Assembly (NCBI GenBank): GCA_021776515.1
Contig: JAJFFS010000017.1
Span: 62,001 to 126,000 of the forward strand
From: Robiginitomaculum sp.
GTDB lineage: Bacteria; Pseudomonadota; Alphaproteobacteria; Caulobacterales; Maricaulaceae
Length of the DNA stretch: 64,000 nt
Reading direction: 5' to 3'
This document shows positions 35,740 through 44,659 of the stretch, piece by piece. The notes beneath the pieces are model-generated. The model saw nothing but the letters and a program-made list of their open reading frames with translations. It made no database searches and was not told where the DNA came from. The position numbers were made by a program, and so were the translations under genes. Each line of letters opens with the position of its first letter. Position 1 is the first letter of the stretch.

Positions 35740-37244
35740 ATATTTTTAGAACCTTGTTGCAGTGCCTCGCCCCGTGTTTTCTGCTTGCCATTACCGTCAG
35801 TTCGGCACAGGCCCAGAACAGTATTGCCGCAATTGAGGCCGAATATGACGCTGTAGACAGTCGGCTGTTTGCCATGCGTGATTTTACCCAAAAGGTAAGA
35901 CGTGAAGGGGCTGATCTAATGGCTTTGGCACATGCACTGGATGTGATGGAAGAGCTTGAAGGCCAGTTGGTTATCTTGCGGCAACGCCTGAAATCCTTAA
36001 AGGCTAGCGAAGAAAACCTTGATGAGGATGAAAAGGGTGAAGACAACGACGAGGGTGCTGAGGACGATGAAGAAGATAGCGACTGGAATGATTTTTTAGA
36101 CTCTTTGGGTGAGAAAGTCGACGTTGCATCAGAAGGGGGAATGGATGTTGTCGATGCAATTGATATACCCATTGCTGGCGATGATATTTCGGAGATAACC
36201 GAGCCCTCATTCGATACCATCGAACTTGTCGGGACAGAGGGCGGCGTTACCGACCAGTCCGAATGGGATGAAATAGAAGCCGACGCTGTTAACAACCCTG
36301 AAGACTATGAATACATTGATGATGAGGTCGCTGATAGCGCCGGGGAAGATGATGACTGGGACACTGTAGATGAGGTTGATGACAAGCTTTATGGTGTGGA
36401 TCAGGACCGGATCAATGATGTGCGTGATCAGATGGCGGGGCAGGTTGGTGCTGATGCGGGGCGTATCAATGCCGGTGCGCGGCGGGATTTTGCCGACATA
36501 GAAGCTGAGCGTGAACGGCGGCGCATTCAAAAAGCCAAGGAACGCGCTGAATTTGCCGCCGCCATGCAGGAATTAGCCGATGGATTAAGCGCCGCCTATT
36601 ACGGGACGCCCCAACCCACAACGTCATCTCCATCGCCCCCGGTAAGGAGTTCGGGTAGCACTTATACGCCCCCGCCGTCTTCTTCTGGGCCACCTTCGTC
36701 GGGATCCTCCACGGGTATGACACTGGACGATTACACGGGGGCTCTCAAACGGTGCATAGATAGAAAAACTACTGAGGCGCGCAAGTCAGGTTTTCCAATA
36801 ATGGACCCGACGTTACCTCGTATGATGTGTATGGACGAGATAAGAAATGGTGGTTCTGGCGGCGGTTCTATTCAGGCACAAAACAAATGCAATCAAGACA
36901 TCATGACCACATGGAACCCCAAGACCAACCGATGCGAGCGGATGACACATAAGGTAAACTCGGCAGCAAAGTTTGGCACCCGATACGAATCCGGTGGGGA
37001 GGGGGTACACACATTTAATTATACCGGACGGCCACAACAGGGTGCCCGGCTGGCAATCGAATGGAACATGTACGACATCCCTGACCGGATTGTGGTTTAT
37101 TTCGGTTCGCGTGTGGTTCTGGATAGTGGCATGACAAAACAAACAAACTCAGGGCGCCTGCCAGCCTTTTCCGGCAATAGTGTCAAAGTTGTGCTGACGG
37201 GCGGCGGTGATGGAACCGACTGGAATTTCACCTTGTCAGAGTGA
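35736..37244 (+). CDS. Secreted acidic multidomain protein (operon gene 5)
   Basis: 502 residues. A signal peptide ends near AQAQ (27). A coiled-coil-like segment (about 30-92) leads into two very acidic stretches (about 93-116 and 172-217), then a charged helix (AERERRRIQKAKERAEFAAA, about 257-276) and a Pro/Ser-rich linker (about 292-327). Residues 335-400 hold four cysteines, and the last 90 residues look like a beta-sandwich (HTFNYTGRPQQGARLAIEW, RIVVYFGSRVVLDSG), resembling carbohydrate- or calcium-binding modules. The ATG lies in the stop of gene 4 (ATGA). Acidic runs could bind calcium. I do not recognise a family. Confidence 0.6.
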   Translation: MNIFRTLLQCLAPCFLLAITVSSAQAQNSIAAIEAEYDAVDSRLFAMRDFTQKVRREGADLMALAHALDVMEELEGQLVILRQRLKSLKASEENLDEDEKGEDNDEGAEDDEEDSDWNDFLDSLGEKVDVASEGGMDVVDAIDIPIAGDDISEITEPSFDTIELVGTEGGVTDQSEWDEIEADAVNNPEDYEYIDDEVADSAGEDDDWDTVDEVDDKLYGVDQDRINDVRDQMAGQVGADAGRINAGARRDFADIEAERERRRIQKAKERAEFAAAMQELADGLSAAYYGTPQPTTSSPSPPVRSSGSTYTPPPSSSGPPSSGSSTGMTLDDYTGALKRCIDRKTTEARKSGFPIMDPTLPRMMCMDEIRNGGSGGGSIQAQNKCNQDIMTTWNPKTNRCERMTHKVNSAAKFGTRYESGGEGVHTFNYTGRPQQGARLAIEWNMYDIPDRIVVYFGSRVVLDSGMTKQTNSGRLPAFSGNSVKVVLTGGGDGTDWNFTLSE

Positions 37245-38714
37245 TCAGGCGCCAAACACTCTTGGCACAATCATCATGGCGACGCCAAAAAGTAGAACAA
37301 CCGCCACCAGATTGAGTAAAAACCCGGCGCGGGCCATTTGCGGTATGGAGACAAGGTTGGAGCTGAACGCGATGGCGTTGGGCGGTGTGGCGATGGGCAA
37401 CATGAAGGCGCAACTGGCCGCTAGCGTTACCGGCACGGCAAGAAGCAACACATCCTGATCCAGCCGTAGCGCCAATGCTGCCATAACCGGCAAGAAGGTG
37501 GCTGTGGTGGCGAGGTTACTGGTCAGCTCGGTGAGGAAAATAACCAGCACCGTGGCCCCAAGGATCAGAATTGCAAAGTGGATGAGGCCCAACCCGCTAA
37601 GCGCATTGCCCAGCCATTCTGCCAGGCCGGAGCTGGAAACGGCTGCGGCCAGACTAAGCCCGCCCCCAAACAGGATTAGAATGCCCCAGGGCAGCCGGGC
37701 CGCCTGTTCCCAGGTGAGCAGGGTGCGCTGATCTTTATCTCCACTGGGTACAACAAAGGTAAGCACAGCCGCCATTATGGCGATGCCAGCATCAGAAAGG
37801 CCGGTAATGCCGGTGATCTGGGTCAGGGGTTTGCGAAAGGCCCATGACAGGGCCAGCGCGGCAAAGATCAACCCTATACGAATTTGCGGAGCGGTAACCG
37901 GGCCAAGATCATGGCGCAGCTCACGTAAATGCTCGGTCGTTTTTGCGGTTGCGGAAAAGTTCACAGGATAGGCAAAGCGGGTTAACGCCAGCCAGCCTAA
38001 AGGCAACATAACAACACTAACCGGCACCCCTACCAGCATCCATTGGGCAAAGCCTATTTCATAGCCTAGATTATCTTGCATAAACGCCACAAGGAAGGCA
38101 TTGGGCGGCGTTCCTATTGGCGTTGCAACACCGCCAATGGTTGCCCCGTACGCCAGCCCGAGAACCATGGTAATGGCAAAATTACGTTTCTGTACCTCGG
38201 TAAGATCATCAACGGAGTCTATGACAACGGCGATAATTGACATGGCAATGGGCAGCAACATCAGGCTGGTCGAGGTGTTGGAAATCCACATGCTGAGCAG
38301 GGCCGCCGCCACCATGATGCCGCCCACCAATGCCCGGGCATGGGTACCGGCAAAACGAAAAATTTCCAGGGCAATGCGCTTGTGCAAATCCCATCGCTCG
38401 ATCGCCAGGGCAACGATAAAACCACCCATGAAGAGAAAAATAATCTTGTTGGCGTACGGGGCAGAGGCCGTGTTAATATCGCTAATGCCCAATAGCGGGA
38501 AGAAAATCAGGGGCAAGAACGCCGTAACGGCAAAGGGGACCGCTTCGCTGGCCCACCATATCGCCATCCATGCGGCCATGGCCGCTGTATTGCGCCCGAC
38601 AACACCTAGATCATCGGGCGCAAAAAACAAACCGAGCAAAAGCGCCGTTACCGGCCCGGCAACAAGGCCAATGCTTTGGTAGAGATGGCGTCCGTGTTTT
38701 AAAGATTGCGCCAA
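37245..38714 (-). CDS. DASS (SLC13)-family anion:sodium symporter
   Basis: A 489-residue inner-membrane carrier with about 11-12 hydrophobic segments. Both substrate/sodium motifs of the family are present: SNTSTSLMLLPIA (about residue 115) and TSNLATTATFLPV (about 405), each with the SNT-type tripeptide. GVATPIGTPPNAF lies after the first half. Substrates in this family are dicarboxylates, citrate or sulfate; which applies cannot be read. It converges on the acidic protein gene (stop codons adjacent) and is followed on the same strand, three bases upstream, by the DUF885 lipoprotein gene, probably in one operon. Confidence 0.88.
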   Translation of the reverse strand: MAQSLKHGRHLYQSIGLVAGPVTALLLGLFFAPDDLGVVGRNTAAMAAWMAIWWASEAVPFAVTAFLPLIFFPLLGISDINTASAPYANKIIFLFMGGFIVALAIERWDLHKRIALEIFRFAGTHARALVGGIMVAAALLSMWISNTSTSLMLLPIAMSIIAVVIDSVDDLTEVQKRNFAITMVLGLAYGATIGGVATPIGTPPNAFLVAFMQDNLGYEIGFAQWMLVGVPVSVVMLPLGWLALTRFAYPVNFSATAKTTEHLRELRHDLGPVTAPQIRIGLIFAALALSWAFRKPLTQITGITGLSDAGIAIMAAVLTFVVPSGDKDQRTLLTWEQAARLPWGILILFGGGLSLAAAVSSSGLAEWLGNALSGLGLIHFAILILGATVLVIFLTELTSNLATTATFLPVMAALALRLDQDVLLLAVPVTLAASCAFMLPIATPPNAIAFSSNLVSIPQMARAGFLLNLVAVVLLFGVAMMIVPRVFGA

Positions 38715-38717
38715 GGT

Positions 38718-40592
38718 TTATCCTGCCTTTGTGTCCGCAATCCAGTTATCAACCCGGCGTTCCAAAATGGTCAACAGCATGGCACCGCCGCCCAGAATTG
38801 TGTCGTGAAAAGCGCGAATATCAAATTGATTACCAAGCTCTGCTTCAGCTCTGCGGCGCAGCTCCTGAATTTTCAGCATACCGATTTTATAGCCGGTTGC
38901 CTGCCCGGGCCAGGTGATATAGCGGCGCACTTCGGCGCGCGCTTGCGGTTCTGGTGCGGCAGAATTGGCGAGGAAATAATCAATGGCCTGTTGTTCGCTC
39001 CAGCCTTTGGAATGAAGCCCGGTATCAACCACAAGACGGATGGCGCGCCATATCTCGGAGCCCAGACGGCCAAATTGTGAAAGCGGGTCTTCATAGGTGC
39101 CCGGCATTTCTATGGCCAGCCATTCTGAATACAGCCCCCATCCCTCGGAATAGGCATTGAACCCGGCCTGAGTACGAAATGTGGGGATGCCCTCAAGTTC
39201 TTGCGCAATGGCGATCTGCATATGGTGACCCGGCAGACCCTCATGATAGGCAATGACTTCCAGTTCCCGCTTGGGCATGGATGCCATATCCGACAGGTGC
39301 GCATAATAGGTGCCAGGGCGAGAGCCATCGGGTGTGCTGGGGAAATAATGCTGGGGCGCGCCATCTTGTTCACGAAAGGGTTCAACCCGTTTCACAACCA
39401 TATCGGCTTTGGGCAGAATGCCAAAATACTCTGGCAGAACGGCCTTGATCTTATCAATCGCAGCGGTGGCATCCTTGATATAACCCTGACGACCTTCATC
39501 ATCATTGGGATAATAAAGCCGCTCATCAGTCTTGGTGTTGCGCAGGAACGAGAAAAATTCCGGCAAAGTTCCCTCGAAACCAAAGTCCTCTTTGACAGCG
39601 ACCATTTCACCGCGCAGCCGAAGCACTTCGGTCAGGCCAATTTCGTGAATCTCATCAGCAGTCAAATTGGTGGTGGTATTGTTGGCAAGGCGTTCATTGT
39701 AAAAAGCCAACCCATTGGGTAGTTCGCTAACACCGTGGGCCTCTGGCGTGGCATTGACCTGATCTTCTTTCTGCCAGGCGATCAGGCGCTCATAGGCACC
39801 TTGCCAGTTGGATAGCAGGGATGTCTTTATATCGGTGGTCAGTTGATCGGCCTTAGCCTGATCTATTGTTTCAGCCTCAAGCAGAATGGCAATTTTGGCT
39901 TTGGCATCGGCCCAGATGGCACTGTCTGTGCCGCTATCGTCAAACGGTGCGCCAGAGATGATTTTTTCGGACTCTTTAATAACCTGCGCGAAAGCAAAAT
40001 AAGGGGGGCGAACACCGGTTTCGGCATTCACTTTGGATAGCACCACCAATTGATCGAGTGCATGTGCCGAGGCAGCAATACGTGCCAGATAATTATCCAT
40101 GTCTTCGGCGTCAGCGACCTTGTGAAAGGCAATCAGGATTTGTGGGAAAAAACCCTGCACAGCGCCCATTTGCTCGAACACATAGGCATTGGTGCGAAAG
40201 GGCAGGGAGGCTTCTTCCTGTTCGCCCTGATAGACCCAGATGTCATAAGAGGTTTTGGCTTCGGAGGTTAACTTGTCATAGTCAAAATTGGCGCGTAAAT
40301 CCGCAACGCTCTGGCGATGCCATTCCAGTTGTGCATCTTGTGCGGCAATGGAAAAATCATCAATTTTATCCTGATCAGTATCACGGCCTAAAAAGGTTTG
40401 TTGAATGGGGCTAAAGGCCACATCCTCTTCATACTTTTCCTCAAACCACGCATTCAGACGATCCGTCTCCGCTTTTATTGTGTCAACGGAATGTTCCACA
40501 GCAACCGGTTCAGTTGGTGTAGATGTTGACGTGTTCTGGCCGCAGGCAGTTAAGGCTAAAATGGTGGCAAGGGCAGTTAGGGTGACGCGCAT
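38718..40592 (-). CDS. DUF885 lipoprotein, putative zinc metallopeptidase
   Basis: 624 residues from the ATG at 40592, which has GGAG eight bases upstream; the longer open frame is not used. The signal peptide ends ILALTAC-GQ, a clear lipobox, so it is a membrane-anchored lipoprotein. A Thr/Pro linker follows. The zinc-site-like YHEGLPGHHMQIA and NAYSEGWGLYSE near residue 500 are the hallmarks of DUF885 proteins, which resemble M32/M3-type peptidases. The C-terminus has QAIDYFLANS and TWPGQATGYKIG, also conserved in the family. Peptide hydrolysis is likely but unproven. Confidence 0.88.
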   Translation of the reverse strand: MRVTLTALATILALTACGQNTSTSTPTEPVAVEHSVDTIKAETDRLNAWFEEKYEEDVAFSPIQQTFLGRDTDQDKIDDFSIAAQDAQLEWHRQSVADLRANFDYDKLTSEAKTSYDIWVYQGEQEEASLPFRTNAYVFEQMGAVQGFFPQILIAFHKVADAEDMDNYLARIAASAHALDQLVVLSKVNAETGVRPPYFAFAQVIKESEKIISGAPFDDSGTDSAIWADAKAKIAILLEAETIDQAKADQLTTDIKTSLLSNWQGAYERLIAWQKEDQVNATPEAHGVSELPNGLAFYNERLANNTTTNLTADEIHEIGLTEVLRLRGEMVAVKEDFGFEGTLPEFFSFLRNTKTDERLYYPNDDEGRQGYIKDATAAIDKIKAVLPEYFGILPKADMVVKRVEPFREQDGAPQHYFPSTPDGSRPGTYYAHLSDMASMPKRELEVIAYHEGLPGHHMQIAIAQELEGIPTFRTQAGFNAYSEGWGLYSEWLAIEMPGTYEDPLSQFGRLGSEIWRAIRLVVDTGLHSKGWSEQQAIDYFLANSAAPEPQARAEVRRYITWPGQATGYKIGMLKIQELRRRAEAELGNQFDIRAFHDTILGGGAMLLTILERRVDNWIADTKAG

Positions 40593-40671
40593 CAGGGAAA
40601 CTCCATCTGAGGTGTATATTGTGAATTGCAAATGAGCAGGTTTTTGAGGTGTTCGCAACTTGCTACCGTTT

Positions 40672-41964
40672 TCATGTCTCGATGGCAATCACACGAAAAT
40701 CATTGACGTTGGTTAATGTTGGCCCGGTGATGACAAGATCATCCAGCGCTTTGAAGACATCATACGTTCTGTTTGTATCAAGGTGTTCCTGCAACTCAAT
40801 ACCCAGCTTTGCAGCCCGGGTAAGGGTGGTGGGTGTCACGAATGCCCCGGCGTTATCTTGGCTACCATCTATACCGTCGCTATCACACGCAAGGGCTGTT
40901 ATCCCTGGTTCGCCGTTCAGCGCCATTGCCAGTCCGGCAAGGTATTCAAGGTTCGGCCCCCCGCAGCCATTTTTGTTGCGTACCGTGACTGTGGTTTCTC
41001 CGCCCGACAGCAATAACCATTTGCCACCGCGGGATTTCAACTCGCGGGCAACCAGTGCGTGACGGGCACCAACTTCGCGTGCCTCTCCTTCTATGCCATC
41101 GCCGAGATTATAGACCTGCCAGCCTTTTTTCTGTGCAAAAGTGGCGGCGGCATTGAGCATGTCAGTGGCCTTGGCAATCACAGTGTGTTGTTCGTGGAAT
41201 ATCCCCGGTTTGGGCGTTTCATTGGCTTTATCATGCAAGATGGCCAGCACTTTTTCCTCAAACGGACAACCATAATGCGCAATCACTGCGCGGGCATCGG
41301 CAAGGCTGGTCGGGTCGGCAATGGTGGGGCCGGAGGCAATTGCGGAGGGCTCATCGCCAACAACATCAGAAATGATAAGGGTGTGAATATCTCTTGTGCC
41401 ACTCGCAGCAGCCAAACGCCCGCCTTTGATACATGAAAGGTGTTTGCGCACACAATTGATCTGCGTAATGTTGGCACCGGCATTTATCAGATGACGGGTG
41501 ATGTCCTGTTTTTCAGCCAGTTCAAGGCCGGGGACTGGCAAAGCCAACAATGACGAGCCACCACCGGAGGTCAGAAAAATCAATCGATCATCTAGTGTAC
41601 AACCCTGTGCCAGATCAAGCATGTGACGGGCAGCCTTTTTACTGCACTGGTCGGGAACCGGGTGGGCCGCTGTTATGACGGTTATCGTCTCATCCGGTAT
41701 ATCACATGTGTGGCCGTAGCGGGTGACAACCAGGCCACTGATCGGCAGGCCACTGATCGGCAGGCCACTGACCTGACCGGTTAAATGTTTGGCCGCAACC
41801 GCAGCCATGGCCGCTGCTGCCTTGCCGGCACCTAGCACCAGCGTGCGGCCCTTTGGCGCGGTTTCGGGGAGGTGTGGCGGTAGTGATTGAGCGGCGCTTA
41901 CTGCGCCTAGCCCAGCTTGAAACAGATCCAGCAGCAGAGGTATATGCTGTTTTTCTCTATCCAT
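40672..41964 (-). CDS. Glycerate 2-kinase (MOFRL/DUF4147 family)
   Basis: A 430-residue kinase phosphorylating D-glycerate, of the GckA/TtuD type. TLVLGAGKAAAAMAA near the N-terminus, FLTSGGGSSLLALP, NCVRKHLSCIKGGRLA and LLLSGGETTVTV with CDSDGIDGSQDNAGAFV (MOFRL domain) are typical. Older annotations call such proteins hydroxypyruvate reductase. A 15-bp direct repeat within the gene duplicates the residues GLPIS in frame at about residue 71. It is 79 bases upstream of the DUF885 gene on the same strand. Confidence 0.9.
   Translation of the reverse strand: MDREKQHIPLLLDLFQAGLGAVSAAQSLPPHLPETAPKGRTLVLGAGKAAAAMAAVAAKHLTGQVSGLPISGLPISGLVVTRYGHTCDIPDETITVITAAHPVPDQCSKKAARHMLDLAQGCTLDDRLIFLTSGGGSSLLALPVPGLELAEKQDITRHLINAGANITQINCVRKHLSCIKGGRLAAASGTRDIHTLIISDVVGDEPSAIASGPTIADPTSLADARAVIAHYGCPFEEKVLAILHDKANETPKPGIFHEQHTVIAKATDMLNAAATFAQKKGWQVYNLGDGIEGEAREVGARHALVARELKSRGGKWLLLSGGETTVTVRNKNGCGGPNLEYLAGLAMALNGEPGITALACDSDGIDGSQDNAGAFVTPTTLTRAAKLGIELQEHLDTNRTYDVFKALDDLVITGPTLTNVNDFRVIAIET
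41731..41770. repeat. 15-bp in-frame tandem repeat in the glycerate kinase gene
   Basis: Two exact copies of CAGGCCACTGATCGG (41731-41745, 41746-41760) followed by ten bases of a third. Because the unit is a multiple of three it only adds the five residues GLPIS per copy, in a surface-like loop after the glycine-rich nucleotide region. It looks like a recent slippage duplication. Confidence 0.85.
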
Positions 41965-42139
41965 TACTGAGGTGATGCCTCCAATTATTCTGGAATATCA
42001 TGTTAATAAGTAGCGTTAGGTATGCCAATCAGGTCCATAAATGTCACTTTTTAATAGATTTCCGGTAGGAGTTACACACTTTTTCGTGAATCTCCTTGAC
42101 CTGAGGGGGGTCTTTCATACACTTTCTCTAATAAAGCAA

Positions 42140-42155
42140 ATTCTTATATACGAAT
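42140..42155. promoter_or_regulatory. Dyad ATTC-N8-GAAT before dsrE2
   Basis: ATTCTTATATACGAAT, a 16-base near-palindrome (seven of eight arm positions pair), 44 bases before the dsrE2 start. Sites of the same form occur at 44543 and 47181. The outline equals, as far as I recall, the dyad bound by ArsR-family sulfide sensors of the SqrR/BigR type. Confidence 0.55.
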
Positions 42156-42199
42156 CCTGTCAGGCAGGAAACGCATAATTCAATCAGGAGACTTTAACT

Positions 42200-42712
42200 A
42201 TGGCTGAAGCAAAAGGCGCCGAGGCGCTAAAAAACGCCAAGAAAATGACTATCATCTGCACCAAGGGTTCACTGGACTGGGCTTATCCTCCTTTCATTCT
42301 GGCAACCACGGCGGCGGCCATGGATGTTGATGTCACCATGTTTTTTACATTTTACGGTCTGGCATTGTTGAAGAAAGACTTGAACCTCAAGGTTACGCCT
42401 TTGGGTAATCCGGCCATGGCCATGCCCATGGGCGGGATGCACATGTCCATGCCTAATATGGTGGGTATGCTGCCGGGTGTTACCGATATGGCATCGGTGA
42501 TGATGAAAAACCTCATCAAGAAAAAAGGCGTTGCCTCGATTGATGAGCTACGCGAAGCCGCTGTCTTGTCTGATGTTAAAATGATCGGGTGCCAGATGAC
42601 ACTTGATTTGTTTGAAATGGACAAGGATGACATGATTGATGAGATTGAAATTGGTGGTGCTGCGACATGGATGGAGAACGCCCTTGAATCTGATATTAAC
42701 CTCTACATGTAA
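42200..42712 (+). CDS. dsrE2: DsrE2-like sulfur-transfer protein
   Basis: A 170-residue DsrE/DsrF-superfamily protein. KKMTIICTKGSLDWAYPPFILATTAAAMD carries the conserved cysteine (about residue 20) after the first strand, and MFFTFYGLALL, a Met-rich loop (MAMPMGGMHMSMPNM) and MIGCQMTLDLF with a second cysteine follow; both cysteines are in typical DsrE2 places. The membrane-embedding segments reported for some DsrE2 proteins are not obvious. DsrE2 proteins work with TusA and rhodanese in cytoplasmic persulfide transfer; tusA follows 38 bases later. GGAG lies ten bases before the ATG. Confidence 0.86.
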   Translation: MAEAKGAEALKNAKKMTIICTKGSLDWAYPPFILATTAAAMDVDVTMFFTFYGLALLKKDLNLKVTPLGNPAMAMPMGGMHMSMPNMVGMLPGVTDMASVMMKNLIKKKGVASIDELREAAVLSDVKMIGCQMTLDLFEMDKDDMIDEIEIGGAATWMENALESDINLYM

Positions 42713-42750
42713 TGGCTGAGGCTAATCTCTTATACTAAACAGGAATGAAC

Positions 42751-42978
42751 ATGGCAGATGAAACACTGGATGCAAAAGGGCTCAACTGCCCCTTGCCAAT
42801 TTTAAAAGCTAAGAAAGCCCTTACCGGGCTGGATGACGGAAAAATTCTAGAAGTTCTGTCTACAGACCCTGGCTCGGTTGCCGATTTTGAAGCGTTTTGC
42901 CGTACTACCGGTAATGAGCTTATGGAGCATAGTCAGGATGGTGATACGTATCGGTTTTTAATCAAACGTGTTGCCTGA
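42751..42978 (+). CDS. tusA: TusA-family sulfur carrier protein
   Basis: A 75-residue TusA-type protein. The persulfide-carrying cysteine is Cys13 in LDAKGLNCPLPILKAKKAL, the family CPxP signature. EVLSTDPGSVADFEAFC and the end YRFLIKRV complete the two-layer fold. The ATG at 42751 is chosen over the one at 42745 because AGGA is six bases upstream. With dsrE2 just before it and soeABC downstream, it probably hands sulfane sulfur to an oxidation pathway. It might instead serve tRNA thiolation, but the context argues for sulfur oxidation. Confidence 0.93.
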   Translation: MADETLDAKGLNCPLPILKAKKALTGLDDGKILEVLSTDPGSVADFEAFCRTTGNELMEHSQDGDTYRFLIKRVA

Positions 42979-43113
42979 TGTAAAAATGGTGATACGTCGC
43001 TTAACCGAGGTTAAGGGCGCACCACCTATTTTGATGCCTTTTGGCATTCAGTACAGCCGTTAGCCATGCAGGTTTACGGTTTTTATTGGTGAGCTCTAGA
43101 CCGGGAGGGGACA

Positions 43114-44421
43114 ATGGCTCGACTTTCAAGAAAACTGCTAACCTCAGCAGCAATAGCAACAATGGTGACCGCATTTGTCGGTGTGCCCGTTGCACAAGCA
43201 ACAGAAGGTTATTTTCAGAACGGGATTAGCGCCCGGTCAAAAGCCATGGCCGGTGCCGGTGTTGCAGATACGCGTGATGCGTTTGGTGCAGCGCTTAACC
43301 CTGCCGGGGCGATTGATGCAGACGATCAATTGCAGCTTAACCTTTCGGCGTTTAGTCCAAATCGGCATTTTACCGGTTCTGGCCCTGGCGGTTTTGTACC
43401 CGCAGGCGATGTGAAATCTGGAAAGAATTTGTTTCCGGTGCCTGGCTTTGCCTATAGCCGTCGGCTTTCAGACAAGGTTGGCTTTGCCCTGACGGCTGTT
43501 GGTAATGGCGGAATGAACACAAACTGGAAAAGCAACCTGGCTAACCCGGTTTGTGGTTCCGGCCCATTTCCGGCACCTACGGGCGTTTTTTGCGGTGGGC
43601 GTACCGGTGTGAACCTTATTCAATTGCTGGTTTCTGCCAATTTTGCCTACAAAGTAAATGACATGCTGACCATTGGCGCCGCCCCTGTTCTGGCTGTGAA
43701 TCAGTTTCGGGCACGTGGCCTTGCCGCCTTTTCACAGGCCAGTATTGATCCGGCAAACCTGACCAACAGGGGAGGGGAATTTTCAACCGGAATTGGCGGC
43801 CGTATTGGCTTCCAGTTGAATGCTTCCGAGGCTTTCCGTATTGCCGGCACGTACCAAAACGAAATCAACATGAGCCGGTTTGATAAATATGCCGGACTAT
43901 TTGCCGATAATGGTGATTTCAATATTCCTGAAAACTACACCCTTGGACTTGCCTTTGATGCAACTCAGAATTTTACCGTTGCTGTTGATTACAAATATAT
44001 CAATTACAAAGGCGTTGGCTCTATCGGTAATTCATCCACAACACCGCTGCCCTTTGGTTCCCCTGGTGGGCCGGGTTTTGGCTGGCATAGTGTTGAAGCT
44101 GTGAAAGTTGGGGCGGAATGGCGTCAGAATGATCAATGGACCTGGCGTGCCGGTCTTGGGGTAAACAATAACCCTATCAAATCAGGTGATGTTACACTCA
44201 ATATTATGGCGCCGGGCGTCTCAAAAACTCATATAACAACAGGTTTTGAGTATACTGCGGACAAAAAGAACAGCTTTGAGTTCGCTTTCATGTACTCACC
44301 AACAGCCAAAGTCTCTGGTTTTGAGATTACCCCGCAAGGGCTGAATCCTAATCGCACCATTGAGCTGCGCATGAAGCAGTGGGAAGCCACAATTGGCTGG
44401 AAAATGAAATTTGGTCAGTAA
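43114..44421 (+). CDS. OMPP1/FadL/TodX-family outer-membrane channel
   Basis: A 435-residue outer-membrane protein. A signal peptide ends at VAQA-TEGYF, and the mature N-terminus (GYFQNGISARSKAMAGAGVADTRDAFGAALNPAG, here split: GYFQNGISARSKAMAGAG and ALNPAG) is the FadL hatch signature. A 14-strand barrel with alternating hydrophobic residues follows, ending in MKQWEATIGWKMKFGQ. FadL proteins pass hydrophobic compounds across the outer membrane. In this sulfur-gene context it could pass hydrophobic sulfur species or simply lipids. GGAGG lies five bases before the ATG; a strong terminator follows. Confidence 0.87.
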   Translation: MARLSRKLLTSAAIATMVTAFVGVPVAQATEGYFQNGISARSKAMAGAGVADTRDAFGAALNPAGAIDADDQLQLNLSAFSPNRHFTGSGPGGFVPAGDVKSGKNLFPVPGFAYSRRLSDKVGFALTAVGNGGMNTNWKSNLANPVCGSGPFPAPTGVFCGGRTGVNLIQLLVSANFAYKVNDMLTIGAAPVLAVNQFRARGLAAFSQASIDPANLTNRGGEFSTGIGGRIGFQLNASEAFRIAGTYQNEINMSRFDKYAGLFADNGDFNIPENYTLGLAFDATQNFTVAVDYKYINYKGVGSIGNSSTTPLPFGSPGGPGFGWHSVEAVKVGAEWRQNDQWTWRAGLGVNNNPIKSGDVTLNIMAPGVSKTHITTGFEYTADKKNSFEFAFMYSPTAKVSGFEITPQGLNPNRTIELRMKQWEATIGWKMKFGQ

Positions 44422-44452
44422 GTTCTGCTCATAATTTCAGTTTTTTTATATG

Positions 44453-44485
44453 AAGCCACCCTGTGTACTGCGGGGTGGCTTTTTT
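44453..44485 (+). terminator. Rho-independent terminator after the FadL gene
   Basis: A nine-base stem (AAGCCACCC with GGGTGGCTT) and a T-run of six. It starts 32 bases after the stop codon and separates dsrE2-tusA-fadL from the downstream carrier gene. Confidence 0.85.
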
Positions 44486-44542
44486 ACATCTAACCACAAT
44501 TTTTTAGTGAATATTCTTGCAGGCTCTTGCGTAGCGCTTTAT

Positions 44543-44558
44543 ATTAGATTATGCGAAT
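44543..44558. promoter_or_regulatory. Dyad ATTA-N8-GAAT before the DASS-like carrier
   Basis: ATTAGATTATGCGAAT, sharing TATATTAGA and CGAATA (15 of 20 aligned bases with flanks) with the site before soeA. It lies 101 bases before the carrier start. Two GAATATTC palindromes also occur here, at 44509 and 44555, the latter overlapping the dyad. Confidence 0.5.
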
Positions 44559-44659
44559 ATTCATCTGGCACCAGGTGGCAGATTCCGCATTCAAATGATT
44601 AACCAGATGTCTACGGCTTGACCGTAACATTAGGTCATAGACTCATAAACAGGATCAAA

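Noticed and set aside
38101-38682. Plus-strand open frame of 193 codons
   Set aside because: Antisense to the DASS carrier at 37245-38714, whose transport motifs are clear.
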